A stretch of DNA of 64,000 nucleotides from Microbispora sp. NBC_01189 (GTDB lineage: Bacteria; Actinomycetota; Actinomycetes; Streptosporangiales; Streptosporangiaceae). Location: positions 3,763,501-3,827,500 of the forward strand of contig NZ_CP108581.1 in the NCBI RefSeq assembly GCF_036010665.1. Direction: 5' to 3'. Positions within the stretch are counted from its first letter, which is position 1; every line of letters starts with the position of its first letter. The translations under genes and the position numbers were made by a program. The notes under the pieces were generated by a model, which was given only the letters and a program-made list of their open reading frames with translations, was not told where the DNA came from and searched no databases. Below are positions 24,662-34,224 of this stretch, in pieces.

Positions 24662-25237
24662 GTGCTGCTTTCCGATCGTGACCTTCGCGCCGAGATCGAG
24701 TCGGGCAGGGTGAAGCTCGACCCCTTCGACCCGGTGATGATCCAGCCGTCCAGTGTCGACGTTCGCCTGGACCGCTACTTCCGGGTGTTCGAGAACCACC
24801 GCTACCCGCACATCGACCCGGCGACGGAGCAGCCCGACCTGACCCGGGAAGTGGAGCCGGAGGGCGACGAGCCGTTCATCCTGCATCCGGGGGAGTTCGT
24901 GCTCGCCAGCACGTACGAGGTGATCAGCCTTCCGGACGACATCGCCTCGCGGCTTGAGGGCAAGTCGAGCCTGGGCCGGCTGGGCCTGCTCACGCACTCC
25001 ACGGCCGGGTTCATCGACCCCGGTTTCCAGGGGCATGTGACGCTCGAACTGTCGAACGTCGCCACGCTGCCGATCAAGCTGTGGCCCGGCATGAAGATCG
25101 GCCAGCTCTGCATGTTCCGGCTCAGCTCGCCCGCCGAGTTCCCGTACGGCTCGGGCCGGTACGGCTCGCGCTACCAGGGGCAGCGGGGGCCGACTCCCAG
25201 CCGGTCGTTCCTCAACTTCCACCGGACGAGGATCTGA
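24662..25237 (+). CDS. dcd: dCTP deaminase
   Basis: 191 aa from GTG 24662. Family signatures are dense: [42 protein letters not shown] (substrate and catalytic loop), [15 protein letters not shown], and a C-terminal [12 protein letters not shown]. It converts dCTP to dUTP; many actinobacterial members are bifunctional and also release pyrophosphate to give dUMP. Length is as expected. It sits next to tRNA-Gly. Confidence 0.96.
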   Translation: MLLSDRDLRAEIESGRVKLDPFDPVMIQPSSVDVRLDRYFRVFENHRYPHIDPATEQPDLTREVEPEGDEPFILHPGEFVLASTYEVISLPDDIASRLEGKSSLGRLGLLTHSTAGFIDPGFQGHVTLELSNVATLPIKLWPGMKIGQLCMFRLSSPAEFPYGSGRYGSRYQGQRGPTPSRSFLNFHRTRI

Positions 25238-25392
25238 GCCGTACCACGCAACAAGTGTGTCACGGGAGCCGTTCCGGGCAGCTCGGAGGGGAAGAGTAGG
25301 TTACAAGCGGGCCTGCAGGGCCTGAACTTCGCATTTCCACTGGTAACCCGTACCCTTCTCTGCGGACCGTCCCCGCACACTGGAGAAACGAC

Positions 25393-26010
25393 GTGCGCCT
25401 GCGTCTCACGCCCCGTGAGGACAGCTACTACGACTTGTTCGCCGACTCGGCGAACAACCTCGTCACCGCATCGCGTCTGCTGGCCGAGATCATCAGCGAC
25501 GGTTCCGACCGTGACGCCCTGGCCGAGAAGATGCGCGCCTGCGAACACGCGGGCGACGAGCGCACTCACGCCATCATGAACCGGCTCAACGAGAGCTTCA
25601 TCACGCCCTTCGACCGTGAGGACATCTACCGCCTCGCGTCGAACCTCGACGACGTGATGGACTTCATGGAGGCAGCCGCCGACCTGATCGTCCTCTACCA
25701 GATCGACCATCTGCCCAAGGAGGTCGTACGCCAGGTCGAGGTCCTGGAGAGGGCGGCCGAGCTCACCGCGGACGCGATGCCGCGCCTGCGCTCGATGCAG
25801 CACCTCAACGAGTACTGGATCGAGATCAACCGGCTGGAGAACCAGGCCGACCAGGTCTACCGCCGGCTGCTGGCCAAGCTGTTCAGCGGTGAGTACGACG
25901 CGCTGACCGTCATGAAGATGCGTGAGGTCATCGAGCAGCTGGAGCTCGCCGCGGACGCCTTCGAGCACGTGGCGAACACGGTCGAGACCATCGCGGTCAA
26001 GGAAAGCTAG
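25393..26010 (+). CDS. DUF47/PhoU-like accessory protein of the phosphate transporter
   Basis: 205 aa from GTG 25393. It is all-helical, with MRACEHAGDERTHAIMNRLN and the FDREDIYRLASNLDDVMD motif typical of DUF47 (Pit accessory) proteins, which bind metals and tune phosphate uptake. The Pit gene starts at the base after its stop, so they form one operon. Confidence 0.92.
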   Translation: MRLRLTPREDSYYDLFADSANNLVTASRLLAEIISDGSDRDALAEKMRACEHAGDERTHAIMNRLNESFITPFDREDIYRLASNLDDVMDFMEAAADLIVLYQIDHLPKEVVRQVEVLERAAELTADAMPRLRSMQHLNEYWIEINRLENQADQVYRRLLAKLFSGEYDALTVMKMREVIEQLELAADAFEHVANTVETIAVKES

Positions 26011-27009
26011 GTGGAGCTCGCGCTTGTCATCAGCGTGGTCGTCATCGCGCTGGTGTTCGACTACACGAACGGCTTTCACGACGCCGCGAACGCGATCGCC
26101 ACGTCGGTCTCCACCCGGGCGCTGACCCCCCGGGTGGCGCTGCTCATGGCGGCGATCATGAACTTCATCGGCGCCCACCTCGGCACCTCGGTCGCCTCAA
26201 CCGTGGGCAAGGGGATCATCGACGCTCCGGACGGCAGGCACGGCCTGATCATCGTCGGCGGGGCGCTGTTCGGCGCCATCGTGTGGAACCTCATCACCTG
26301 GTACTTCGGCCTGCCGTCGTCGAGCAGCCACGCCCTGATCGGCGGGCTCGTCGGCTCGGCGCTGGCGGCGAGCGCGTCCGTGCACTGGAGCGGGGTGATC
26401 GAGAAGGTCGTCATCCCCATGGTGCTGTCCCCCGTCGTGGGGCTCCTCCTGGGTGCGATCATCATGATCGCCATTTTGTGGATCTTCCGTAAGGCCAACC
26501 CCCACAAAGCCAGCAAGGGGTTCCGGTACGCCCAGACGCTCTCGGCGGCCGGGATGGCCCTCGGCCACGGCCTGCAGGACGCGCAGAAGACGATGGGTGT
26601 GATCTTCCTCGCTCTGGTCGTCGGCGGCTACGCCTCTCCCGAGTCACACATCCCCGAGTGGGTCATCACCTCCTCGGCGCTGGCGATCTCCCTCGGCACG
26701 TACGCCGGCGGGTGGCGGATCATGCGCACCCTCGGCCGCCGGATCATCCACCTCGACCCGCCGCAGGGCTTCGCGGCCGAGGCCGCCGCGGCGAGTGTGC
26801 TCTACACGGCGGCCCTCGGGTTCGGCGCGCCCATCTCGACCACCCACACCATCACCAGCGCCATCATGGGCGTCGGCGCGACCAAGCGGCTGTCGGCCGT
26901 ACGGTGGGGCATCGCGGGCAGCATCGTGACCGCGTGGGTCCTGACGATCCCGGCGGCGGCCGTCGTCGCCGCGATCGGCTACTTCGTCCTCAACCTCTTC
27001 CTCGGATGA
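26011..27009 (+). CDS. pit: Low-affinity inorganic phosphate transporter, PiT family
   Basis: 332 aa from GTG 26011. The N-terminal signature FDYTNGFHDAANAIATSV and its C-terminal counterpart (AAALGFGAPISTTHTI) are the two inverted PiT repeats. About ten hydrophobic segments are present. It imports phosphate as a metal-phosphate or with protons/sodium across the membrane. It is co-transcribed with the DUF47 gene and followed by a strong hairpin. Confidence 0.95.
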   Translation: MELALVISVVVIALVFDYTNGFHDAANAIATSVSTRALTPRVALLMAAIMNFIGAHLGTSVASTVGKGIIDAPDGRHGLIIVGGALFGAIVWNLITWYFGLPSSSSHALIGGLVGSALAASASVHWSGVIEKVVIPMVLSPVVGLLLGAIIMIAILWIFRKANPHKASKGFRYAQTLSAAGMALGHGLQDAQKTMGVIFLALVVGGYASPESHIPEWVITSSALAISLGTYAGGWRIMRTLGRRIIHLDPPQGFAAEAAAASVLYTAALGFGAPISTTHTITSAIMGVGATKRLSAVRWGIAGSIVTAWVLTIPAAAVVAAIGYFVLNLFLG

Positions 27010-27012
27010 CCC

Positions 27013-27044
27013 GGCGGGCCGGCGCCTCTCGGGGCCGGCCCGCC
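27013..27044. terminator. Bidirectional hairpin between pit and mshD
   Basis: GGCGGGCCGGC (27013-27023) and GCCGGCCCGCC (27034-27044) pair perfectly with a 10-base loop, between the stops of two convergent genes. Confidence 0.7.
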
Positions 27045-27048
27045 GTCG

Positions 27049-27966
27049 TCACCGGCGGTACATCACGTCCGTGATCCACCGGGTGAACCCGAGCGACTCG
27101 TAGAGCCGGACCGCCGCGGCGTTCTCCTCGTCCACGTAGAGCATCACCCGGGCCAGGCCGAGGCCGCGCAGGTGCGCGAGCCCGGCGAGCGTCAGCGCCC
27201 GGCCGAGGCCCGTGCCGCGCTCGCCGGGCCCGACCCCCACGACGTACACCTCCCCGATCGGCTCGCGGTCGTCGCCGTCGCCGTCCCGGTGCACCTTGGT
27301 CCAGTGGAAGCCCACCGGCGTGTCGCCTCGTACGGCGAGGAAGAAGCCGGCGGGGTCGAACCACGGCTCGCGTTCGCGCAGCTCAAGGTCGTCGAGCGTC
27401 CAGGAGCCCTGCTCGGGGTGGGCGGCGAAGGCCTGCGCGTTGAGCGCGAGCCAGGCCTGCTCGTCGCGCCCGGGCTCGAACGTGCGCAGCCGTACGCCTT
27501 CGGGGAGCGGGGCGGCGGGCAGGGGCTCCGCCAGCGGCCGGCGCATCCGCCACAGCGACCGCGCCCGGGTCAGGCCCGCGCTCGCGGCGAGGCGGGCGGC
27601 GGCGGGCAGGTCGCCGTGCGCCCACAGGCGGATCCTGCCGCCGCTCGTCTCCAGCACCGCGTCCAGCAACCGCCGGCCAAGGCCGAGCCCGCGGAGGGCC
27701 GGACGCACCACGAGTTCGCCGCTTGGTCCCTCCTCGGGACCGGCCGGGTCGCCGGGTGGGCCCAGGTGGGCGAAACCGGCCAGGTCGCCGTCCTTGTACA
27801 GCAGTACGGCTCTCGCCCCCGGGACGCCGCCGTAGCGCACCTGGAGCATCACGTGCTCGTTGAGCGGCCGCACCCCGTCGGCCTCGGCGGCCGCCTCCAC
27901 CAGAGCGAGCACTGCCGTAATCCGCTCGTCATCGAGGTTTTCCGTGATCTCCACGCGTACGTTCAT
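27049..27966 (-). CDS. mshD: Mycothiol synthase (acetyl-CoA:Cys-GlcN-Ins acetyltransferase)
   Basis: 305 aa from ATG 27966. Two tandem GNAT domains are present: the first has LVVRPALRGLGLGRRLLDAV, the second has EVYVVGVGPGERGTGLGRAL and RLYESLGF. The second is the active acetyl-CoA site in known MshD. It performs the last step of mycothiol biosynthesis, the main low-molecular-weight thiol of actinobacteria. Length agrees with the family. Confidence 0.94.
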   Translation of the reverse strand: MNVRVEITENLDDERITAVLALVEAAAEADGVRPLNEHVMLQVRYGGVPGARAVLLYKDGDLAGFAHLGPPGDPAGPEEGPSGELVVRPALRGLGLGRRLLDAVLETSGGRIRLWAHGDLPAAARLAASAGLTRARSLWRMRRPLAEPLPAAPLPEGVRLRTFEPGRDEQAWLALNAQAFAAHPEQGSWTLDDLELREREPWFDPAGFFLAVRGDTPVGFHWTKVHRDGDGDDREPIGEVYVVGVGPGERGTGLGRALTLAGLAHLRGLGLARVMLYVDEENAAAVRLYESLGFTRWITDVMYRR

Positions 27967-28097
27967 GCCTGGCACGATAGGCGAGGGGCGGGCGCGTCCC
28001 GGCGGCGGGCTTCGGCAATACACGCCAGGTCAAGCCTCCCTGAATCGTAATCTTTGCGCCATTTCCCGATCAGATCGCCGTTCTACTGTCGGGGGTC

Positions 28098-29945
28098 ATG
28101 ACCCGAGCATCACTGACGCGACTGGCCGTCGCCGGCGCCGCCATCCTGGGCGCCGCGGCTCTCACCGTGAGCCCGGCCGCCGCCGATCCCGCTTCCCAGG
28201 CGGCCGCCCACGCGCCTAACCACGCGCCGAAGCCCCCGGCGCACCACGCGCCGAAGCCTCCGGCCGGCCACGGCCACAAGCCCGACCCCTCCGTCTCCGT
28301 CCGGTTGCTGACCATCAACGACCTGCACGGCAACCTGGAGCCGCCGACCGGGTCCAGCTCCCGGATCCTCGACCCCAACGGGCCGCTCACCGACACGGAC
28401 GGCTCGCTCACCGGCATCGCGGGGGCCAGGTACTCGATCGCCGGCGGCGCCTCCTACCTGGCCGCGCACCTCAAGCAGCTGCGCGACCGCAACACTCTCC
28501 TGGTCGGTGCGGGCGACCTCATCGGCGCCTCGCCGCTGCTGTCCGCGGCCTACCACGACGAGCCGACCGCCGCGCTGCTCGACAAGCTCGGCCTCGCCAC
28601 CTCCTCGGCGGGCAACCACGAGTTCGACGAGGGCATCAACGAGCTCAAGCGCATCGTGAACGGCGGCTGCCACCCGGTCGACGGCTGCTCCCCGGCCGGG
28701 AAGTGGAAGGGCACGAGCTTCGACTACCTCGGGGCCAACGTGCTGAAGGAGTCGAAGGGCGACTACGCCCTGCCGCCCTACTTCGTCAAGAAGATCAACG
28801 GGATGGACGTCGCCTTCATCGGCCTCGTGACCCAGACCACGCCCAGCATCGTCACCGCCTCCGGCATCGCGGGCCTCAAGTTCACCGAGGAGATCGAGGC
28901 CGCGAACAAGGTGTCGAAGCTCCTCACCCGCCAGGGCGTCAAGGCGCAGGTCGTGCTGGTGCACGAGGGCGACAACATCACGCCCAACCAGGACCCCAGC
29001 TCGTGCCCGGTCGTCCCCGGCGCCGGCTCGCGGATCGCCAAGGGGCTCGACCCGCAGATCGACCTGGTCATCAGCGGCCACAGCCACCAGGCGTACGTCT
29101 GCAAGGTGAAGGACCCGGCCGGTCAGGACCGCGTCTACACCCAGGGCTCCTCGTTCGGCCGCGCGATCACGCAGATCGACTTCAAGATCGACCGTAGGAC
29201 CAAGGACGTCGTCCGCTCCAGCGTCGTCGCCAAGAACAACGTGGTGACCCGCACCGTCACCCCGGACGCCGACACCGAGGCGTACATCAAGACCTGGCAG
29301 GAGCGGGTCTCGACCGTCGCCAACAAGCCGATCGGCAAGATCACCGCCAACATCGGGCGGGGCGCCAACGTCGGCGAGACCCCGCTCGGCGACCTGATCG
29401 CCGACGCGCAGCTGGAGGCGACCAAGACCGGCGGCAACGCCGAGATCGCGCTGATGAACCCGGGCGGCGTCCGCGCCGACCTGACCTTCCCGCAGAGCGG
29501 CGCGGAGGGCGACGGGGTCGTGACGTACGGCGAGGCCTTCACGGTGCAGCCGTTCAACAACCTCATGCAGGTCGTCACGCTCACCGGAGCCCAGCTGAAG
29601 GCGCTGCTGGAGCAGCAGATCTGGAAGGTCGACCCGGGCACGGGCGGCATCACCCAGCGGATCCTGCAGCCGTCCTCGTCGCTGACCTACACCTTCGACA
29701 CCACCAAGCCGGAGGGCTCGCGGGTCTCCGACATCAAGATCAACGGAACCGCGGTGACCGACGCCCAGCAGATCCGGGTGGCCGCCAACAACTTCCTCGT
29801 CGGCGGCGGAGACGGCTTCACCGTCTTCACCCAGGGCACCAACCTGTGGAGCGGCCCGCTGGACATCGACGCGTTCGTCGCCTACATGGGCGCGCACTCG
29901 CCGATCGCCCCGCCGGCCACCGGCCGGATCAACCTCGTCCGGTAG
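28098..29945 (+). CDS. Secreted bifunctional UDP-sugar hydrolase/5'-nucleotidase
   Basis: 615 aa from ATG 28098. A signal peptide ends near AAADPAS (residue 33). A Pro/His/Lys-rich linker follows, with repeated HAPKPP units. The metallophosphatase domain begins at LLTINDLHGNLEP and has the motifs SAGNHEFDEG and ISGHSHQAY. The C-terminal nucleotidase domain has MNPGGVRADL and the substrate-binding NNFLVGGGDGF. It probably releases phosphate and nucleosides outside the cell, which fits its location near phosphate uptake genes. Confidence 0.95.
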   Translation: MTRASLTRLAVAGAAILGAAALTVSPAAADPASQAAAHAPNHAPKPPAHHAPKPPAGHGHKPDPSVSVRLLTINDLHGNLEPPTGSSSRILDPNGPLTDTDGSLTGIAGARYSIAGGASYLAAHLKQLRDRNTLLVGAGDLIGASPLLSAAYHDEPTAALLDKLGLATSSAGNHEFDEGINELKRIVNGGCHPVDGCSPAGKWKGTSFDYLGANVLKESKGDYALPPYFVKKINGMDVAFIGLVTQTTPSIVTASGIAGLKFTEEIEAANKVSKLLTRQGVKAQVVLVHEGDNITPNQDPSSCPVVPGAGSRIAKGLDPQIDLVISGHSHQAYVCKVKDPAGQDRVYTQGSSFGRAITQIDFKIDRRTKDVVRSSVVAKNNVVTRTVTPDADTEAYIKTWQERVSTVANKPIGKITANIGRGANVGETPLGDLIADAQLEATKTGGNAEIALMNPGGVRADLTFPQSGAEGDGVVTYGEAFTVQPFNNLMQVVTLTGAQLKALLEQQIWKVDPGTGGITQRILQPSSSLTYTFDTTKPEGSRVSDIKINGTAVTDAQQIRVAANNFLVGGGDGFTVFTQGTNLWSGPLDIDAFVAYMGAHSPIAPPATGRINLVR

Positions 29946-29956
29946 GAGACCGAACA

Positions 29957-29995
29957 CCGGAGGGCCCGACCTCGTCGCGGGGGCGGGCCCTCCGG
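29957..29995. terminator. Bidirectional hairpin between nucleotidase and glnR
   Basis: CCGGAGGGCCCG (29957-29968) and CGGGCCCTCCGG (29984-29995) form a perfect 12-bp stem between convergent genes. Confidence 0.75.
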
Positions 29996-30016
29996 CCCGG
30001 AGTCAGCGCCGGGAAG

Positions 30017-30730
30017 TCAGCGCCGGGCGGGCTCGGCCTCGGCCTGCTGCTCGCCGCCGCGGTCGGGCACGAACCGGTAGCCGACGTTGCGGACCGTGCC
30101 GATGAGCGCCTCGTACTCCGCGCCCAGCTTCGCCCGCAGCCGCCGTACGTGGACGTCCACGGTCCGGGTGCCGCCGAAGTAGTCGTAGCCCCAGACCTCC
30201 TGGAGCAGCTGGGCCCGGGTGAAGACCCGGCCCGGGTGCTGGGCGAGATACTTGAGCAGCTCGAACTCCTTGAACGTGAGGTCGAGCGCCCGGCCGCGCA
30301 GCCTGGCCGTGTAGGTGGCCTCGTCGATCGACAGATCACCGCTGCGGATCTCGTCGGGGACGTCCTCCGTGGCGGCCAGCGACAGCCGCCCGACGGACAT
30401 CCGCAGCCGGGCCTCCACCTCCGCGGGGCCGGCGGTGTCGAGGATGACGTCGTCCACGCCCCACTCCGCCGTCATCGCCGCCAGGCCGCCCTCGGTCACG
30501 ATCGCCATCAGCGGACAGGTGACACCGGTCGTGCGCAGCAGCCGGCACAGGCTCTTGGCCTGCACGAGCTCACGGCGCGCGTCGACCAGGATGGCGTCCG
30601 CGGGGGGCGCGTCGATCAGAGCGGAGGCCTCGGCCGGGGCGACCCGCACCGAGTGGAGAAGCAGTCCGAGTGCCGGGAGCACCTCCGCCGACGGCTCCAG
30701 AGCGTTGGTCAGCAGGAGCAGATTGCTCAC
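30017..30730 (-). CDS. glnR: GlnR-type OmpR-family nitrogen regulator
   Basis: 237 aa from GTG 30730, with GGAGG 5 bases upstream. The N-terminal atypical receiver ([19 protein letters not shown] ... [10 protein letters not shown]) and the C-terminal winged helix ([21 protein letters not shown] ... [10 protein letters not shown]) match GlnR of Streptomyces and relatives. GlnR lacks a partner kinase and switches on ammonium assimilation genes under nitrogen limitation. The receiver retains an Asp in ILVD, as in other GlnR proteins. Confidence 0.92.
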   Translation of the reverse strand: MSNLLLLTNALEPSAEVLPALGLLLHSVRVAPAEASALIDAPPADAILVDARRELVQAKSLCRLLRTTGVTCPLMAIVTEGGLAAMTAEWGVDDVILDTAGPAEVEARLRMSVGRLSLAATEDVPDEIRSGDLSIDEATYTARLRGRALDLTFKEFELLKYLAQHPGRVFTRAQLLQEVWGYDYFGGTRTVDVHVRRLRAKLGAEYEALIGTVRNVGYRFVPDRGGEQQAEAEPARR

Positions 30731-31031
30731 ATGAGCCTCCTCGCACCATGTCGGCTCGGCGCCGTTTGCAGCACTGGAAACCGCGACAGCCGTACAAACA
30801 TGTAAGGACCCGGGGGCCACATCGCCCGAGTCCATTAATTCGTAGGGTAGCCCACACGAACTTTGCGTCCAATCCGCGTCACCCGTGTGAACAACACGTC
30901 ACGTGGTTTAAGACCGTAACGTGACGGTGACGGAGAGCTTTCATGGAGGTGACATGGATCGGACGCCGACAGAGACACACCGGCCGAGACTCACCGGCCG
31001 AGACAGGGCGCACGAGAGGAGCGGGCTGACC

Positions 31032-31280
31032 ATGGCCACGGGGACGATTCGCTACTGGGCGGCGGCCAAGGAGGCCGCCGGCGTGCCCGAGGAGGGCGCC
31101 GCCGCGGACACGCTGGCGGACCTGCTCGCGGGGATCGGGCGGAACGCGGCCCTGGAACGCGTGCTGCGCCGGTCGTCCTTCCTGGTCGACGGCGCCCCGG
31201 CGGGCACCCGCGACCCCGCTGCGATCACGCTTCCCGAGGGATTCGTGGTAGAGGTTTTGCCCCCATTCGCCGGGGGATGA
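31032..31280 (+). CDS. MoaD/ThiS-family sulfur carrier protein
   Basis: 82 aa from ATG 31032. It is a ubiquitin-like fold with a beta-hairpin start (TIRYWAAAKEAAGV) and the C-terminal VVEVLPPFAGG ending in the Gly-Gly that is thiocarboxylated in this family. It would carry sulfur for molybdopterin or another cofactor. An in-frame ATG at 30954 has a stronger GGAGG site and would add a 26-residue basic tail, so the start is open. No moa genes adjoin. Confidence 0.82.
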   Translation: MATGTIRYWAAAKEAAGVPEEGAAADTLADLLAGIGRNAALERVLRRSSFLVDGAPAGTRDPAAITLPEGFVVEVLPPFAGG

Positions 31281-31421
31281 GCGGCACGTGCCTCTCCTGT
31301 CAAGCATTGCCCTCGCGGCCTACAGAGCGAATGGGCGTAACTCGGGACATTGTCCGTTCTCGGGCAAATCTCGCGGGCCGGGGCACTACGCTGATCGTAC
31401 GGGCGCCTTCGGAGGAGTCGG

Positions 31422-32102
31422 ATGCGCAAGCTGGTCGTCGCCGTGGTTCTGCTCGCCATCCTGCTCGTCGTGCTCGACCGGGTGGCCGTCGTCGGCGTGC
31501 AGCGCGAGATCGCCCGCCAGATCGAGGCCCAGTACGACCTGGCGCAGCCGCCCTCGGTGCAGGTGAAGGGCCTTCCGTTCCTCACGCAGGCGTTCTCCGG
31601 CCGCTACGAGGAGATCGCCATCGGCATCGGCCAGGTGGAGCGGGAGGGCGTCCGGCTCGAACGCATCGACGCCACGCTCCACGGCGTGACCGCCCCGCTC
31701 GCCGACCTGATCCAGAACGCCGCGGCCACCAAGATCCAAGCCGACCGTGTGGCGGGGACCGTGGTCATCTCGCGCCGGACCCTGTCCGCCCACGCGCCGG
31801 CCGGCATCAAGGTCGAGGGCACCGGCGACGACAAGCTCCGCGTCTTGGGCAACGTGACCGTGCTCGGGAACCAGGTGCCGGTCACCGCCGACATGAAGAT
31901 CGAGACGATCAAGGACGGGATCCGGCTCACGCCGGCGAACGTGCGGCTCGCGGGCGCGATTCCGGTGCCCAACCCCGAGCGGCTCATCGCCTTCACGGTC
32001 CCGGTGAAGAACCTGCCGCTGAACCTGCGGATCACCCGCGTGACCTCGACCAGCGAGGGACTCGCGGTCCAGGGCACCGCAAGCGATGTCTCCTTCCGGT
32101 GA
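31422..32102 (+). CDS. DUF2993 (LmeA-like) envelope protein
   Basis: 226 aa from ATG 31422. One N-terminal helix (LVVAVVLLAILLVVLDRVAVV) anchors or exports a beta-rich lipid-binding domain with the family pattern VKGLPFLTQAFSGRYEEI and LRITRVTSTSEGLAVQGT. The mycobacterial relative LmeA works in cell-envelope lipoglycan maturation; whether this one does is unknown. Its end overlaps the first possible start of the sigma factor gene. Confidence 0.85.
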   Translation: MRKLVVAVVLLAILLVVLDRVAVVGVQREIARQIEAQYDLAQPPSVQVKGLPFLTQAFSGRYEEIAIGIGQVEREGVRLERIDATLHGVTAPLADLIQNAAATKIQADRVAGTVVISRRTLSAHAPAGIKVEGTGDDKLRVLGNVTVLGNQVPVTADMKIETIKDGIRLTPANVRLAGAIPVPNPERLIAFTVPVKNLPLNLRITRVTSTSEGLAVQGTASDVSFR

Positions 32103-32688
32103 CGGCCCACGTGACGGCTCACGTGAAGACGGTCACACCGCCGAACCGGCCGGCCACTCCGTACGTGAAGAGGGTGTGAGTCCAGCCGGAACCGCCGACG
32201 AGGAGCTCGTACGCGCGCTTTTCGATGATCATGCAGGGCCGTTGTACGGCTACGTGCTGCGGCTGACCGGCGATCCGGGCAGAGCGGAGGACGTGGTGCA
32301 GGAGACGCTGCTCCGGGCCTGGCGCAACCCCGGGGTGCTCGAAGGGCGCCCGGTGCGCGCCTGGCTGTTCACCGTCGCCCGCAACATCGTCGTCGACCAG
32401 CACCGGGCCCGCCGGTCCAGGCCGCAGGAGACGGGGGACGAGGCGCTCGCCGTGCTGCCCGCCGACGACGAGCTCGACCGCGCCGTCGAGTCGTGGGGGG
32501 TCGCGGAGGCGCTGGCCTCGCTCAGGCCGGAGCACCGTGAGGTGCTCATGGAGACGTACTACCGGGGGAGATCGGTGAAGGAGGCGTCGGAGATCCTCGG
32601 CATCCCGCAGGGGACGGTCAAGTCGCGGACCTACTACGCACTCCGAGCGCTCAAACTCGCCCTGGAGGAACGGGGGCTGGCACCATGA
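32086..32688 (+). CDS. ECF-type RNA polymerase sigma factor
   Basis: 200 aa from ATG 32086, but GTG 32176 (170 aa) would remove a disordered 30-residue head and the overlap with the previous gene, and is equally likely. Region 2 is ELVRALFDDHAGPLYGYVLRL ... AEDVVQETLLRAW. Region 4 is LASLRPEHREVLMETYYRG ... IPQGTVKSRTYYALRAL. The anti-sigma gene starts inside its stop codon (ATGA). The pair resembles SigL/RslA-type envelope-stress systems. Confidence 0.92.
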   Translation: MSPSGDGPRDGSREDGHTAEPAGHSVREEGVSPAGTADEELVRALFDDHAGPLYGYVLRLTGDPGRAEDVVQETLLRAWRNPGVLEGRPVRAWLFTVARNIVVDQHRARRSRPQETGDEALAVLPADDELDRAVESWGVAEALASLRPEHREVLMETYYRGRSVKEASEILGIPQGTVKSRTYYALRALKLALEERGLAP

Positions 32689-33569
32689 CCTGCGAGGAGG
32701 TGCGGATCTCACTCGGCGTGCACGTCCTCGGGGCGCTCGACGCGGAGGAGGCCGCCGAGGTCGAGGCCCACCTGGAGACCTGCGCGGAGTGCCGGGCGGA
32801 GCTGGCCGCGCTGTCGGGGCTGCCGCCCCTGCTGGCCCTCGTGTCGGCCGAGGACGTCGAGCGCGCCGCCGCGCCGCCGCGCGCCGTGCTCGACCGGCTG
32901 GTCGTCGCGTCGGCGAGGAGAGGGCGCCGGTCCCGCGCGCTGCTGGCGCTCGCCGCGTCCGTCGTCGTCGCGGCCGTGGGCGGCAGCGCCTGGCTGTCGG
33001 CGGCGCAGACCGCGTCGCAGGACACGGCGGCGGGGTCGGCCGTCGCGGCCCCGGAGTACGCGACGGCGCCTGACAACGCGGCCGGCGGTGCGGCGGGTAG
33101 TGCGGCCGCCGCCTCCGACGCGGCGGCGGCCCAGGCGCCCAAGACCGGCAACGACGAGATCCCGCGGATCTTCGACGCTCCCGCCTCGCCCGTCCCGTCG
33201 GTGGAGCGCCCTCCCGGCACCGTGGCGAAGAGGGTCGAGCAGCCGCCCGCGGAGGCGACCGTCACCGCCTCGCCGGAGGCTCGCGGCGGCAACGGCGACA
33301 TGCGGCTGACCGTACGGCTCGTCCCGCACGAGGGCGGGACCCAGGTCGTCGCGCGGGTCGCCGGGGTGCCCGCGGGGACGGTGTGCGCGCTCCGCGTGAT
33401 CGGGAAGGACGGCACCGTCTCGGTCCTCGGCACCTGGACGGTCGAGCGCGGGGAGTACCGCGGGCCGAAGATGGTCTTCGAGGGCTCGACGGCACTGAGC
33501 CCCGGCCAGATCGAGCGCGTCGAGCTCGCCGGGGCCGACGGCCGCACACTGGTCGCCGCCAGGCTCTGA
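32685..33569 (+). CDS. Membrane anti-sigma factor with zinc-binding domain
   Basis: 294 aa from ATG 32685, coupled to the sigma gene. The ZAS motif H-x3-C-x2-C appears as HLETCAEC (about residues 29-36). A membrane helix lies at about residues 84-104 (ALLALAASVVVAAVGGSAWL). A long Ala-rich linker leads to an outer domain (RLTVRLVPHEGGTQVVARV). It should hold the sigma factor at the membrane until an external or redox signal frees it. Confidence 0.9.
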   Translation: MTCEEVRISLGVHVLGALDAEEAAEVEAHLETCAECRAELAALSGLPPLLALVSAEDVERAAAPPRAVLDRLVVASARRGRRSRALLALAASVVVAAVGGSAWLSAAQTASQDTAAGSAVAAPEYATAPDNAAGGAAGSAAAASDAAAAQAPKTGNDEIPRIFDAPASPVPSVERPPGTVAKRVEQPPAEATVTASPEARGGNGDMRLTVRLVPHEGGTQVVARVAGVPAGTVCALRVIGKDGTVSVLGTWTVERGEYRGPKMVFEGSTALSPGQIERVELAGADGRTLVAARL

Positions 33570-33637
33570 GCGTGCTGTGACCTTTCCGTGACCCGGGCCG
33601 GGAATCGGCCCCGGCGTACGGAGGGTTGCACACGGCG

Positions 33638-34108
33638 ATGGCAGGCATCGCGACCCGGATGGCCACGCTCGTCCTGAACGTGGCCGCCGGGCCGGTTCTC
33701 GGGCGGCGCGAGGGGAGGGTGCGAGCGATGGAACACGCCCCGGTGGCGAGAGGCGGCCTCGGCGCGGTCCTGGCCGCCGATCTCGGCGCCGATCTGGGCG
33801 AGCGGGCCACGCTCGTGCAGTTCTCCACCGCGTTCTGCCAGCCCTGCCGGGCGACCCGCCGGATCCTCGGCGAGGTGGCCGGCCTGGTGCCGGGCGTGCG
33901 CCACGTCGTGATCGACGCGGAGTCGCGCCTCGACCTGGTCCGGCGGTTCGAGGTGCGGAGCACCCCCACGGTGCTCGTCCTCGACGGCGCGGGAAACTTG
34001 GTGAAAAAGGCGTCCGGCCAGCCGCGCAAGGCCGACGTGATCGCCGCTCTCGGCGCCGCCGTGGATGGAACGTCTCATGGTTCATCTCATCCATCGGACA
34101 AGGTGTGA
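33638..34108 (+). CDS. Thioredoxin-family protein
   Basis: 156 aa from ATG 33638 (a TTG lies at 33626). The active site is FSTAFCQPCRATRR, with a CQPC redox pair (about residue 66), and the cis-Pro strand is VRSTPTVLVLDG. The N-terminal MAGIATRMATLVLNVAAG is hydrophobic and may be a short membrane tether. It follows the sigma/anti-sigma pair and precedes the sulfurtransferase operon, so a thiol-redox role in either is plausible. Confidence 0.85.
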   Translation: MAGIATRMATLVLNVAAGPVLGRREGRVRAMEHAPVARGGLGAVLAADLGADLGERATLVQFSTAFCQPCRATRRILGEVAGLVPGVRHVVIDAESRLDLVRRFEVRSTPTVLVLDGAGNLVKKASGQPRKADVIAALGAAVDGTSHGSSHPSDKV

Positions 34109-34140
34109 CAGATGCCGAGACGGAAGGTACTGTCGTGGCC

Positions 34141-34224
34141 ATGACTCCCACGACAGAGCTGCTCACGAAGCGGCGTGCGGTGGACTTCTGCCGCGTCGCG
34201 ACCTCGCTCTGTCGCATGGCCTGA
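34141..34224 (+). CDS. Cys-containing leader peptide of the sulfurtransferase operon
   Basis: 27 aa starting ATG 34141, with Cys at residues 17 and 24 in DFCRVATSLCRMA and a central KRRAVD. This matches the very short actinobacterial leader ORFs found ahead of sulfur-assimilation genes. It ends inside a stem-loop (34220-34269). This suggests that ribosome position on the Cys codons controls transcription of the operon that starts at 34568. Confidence 0.75.
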   Translation: MTPTTELLTKRRAVDFCRVATSLCRMA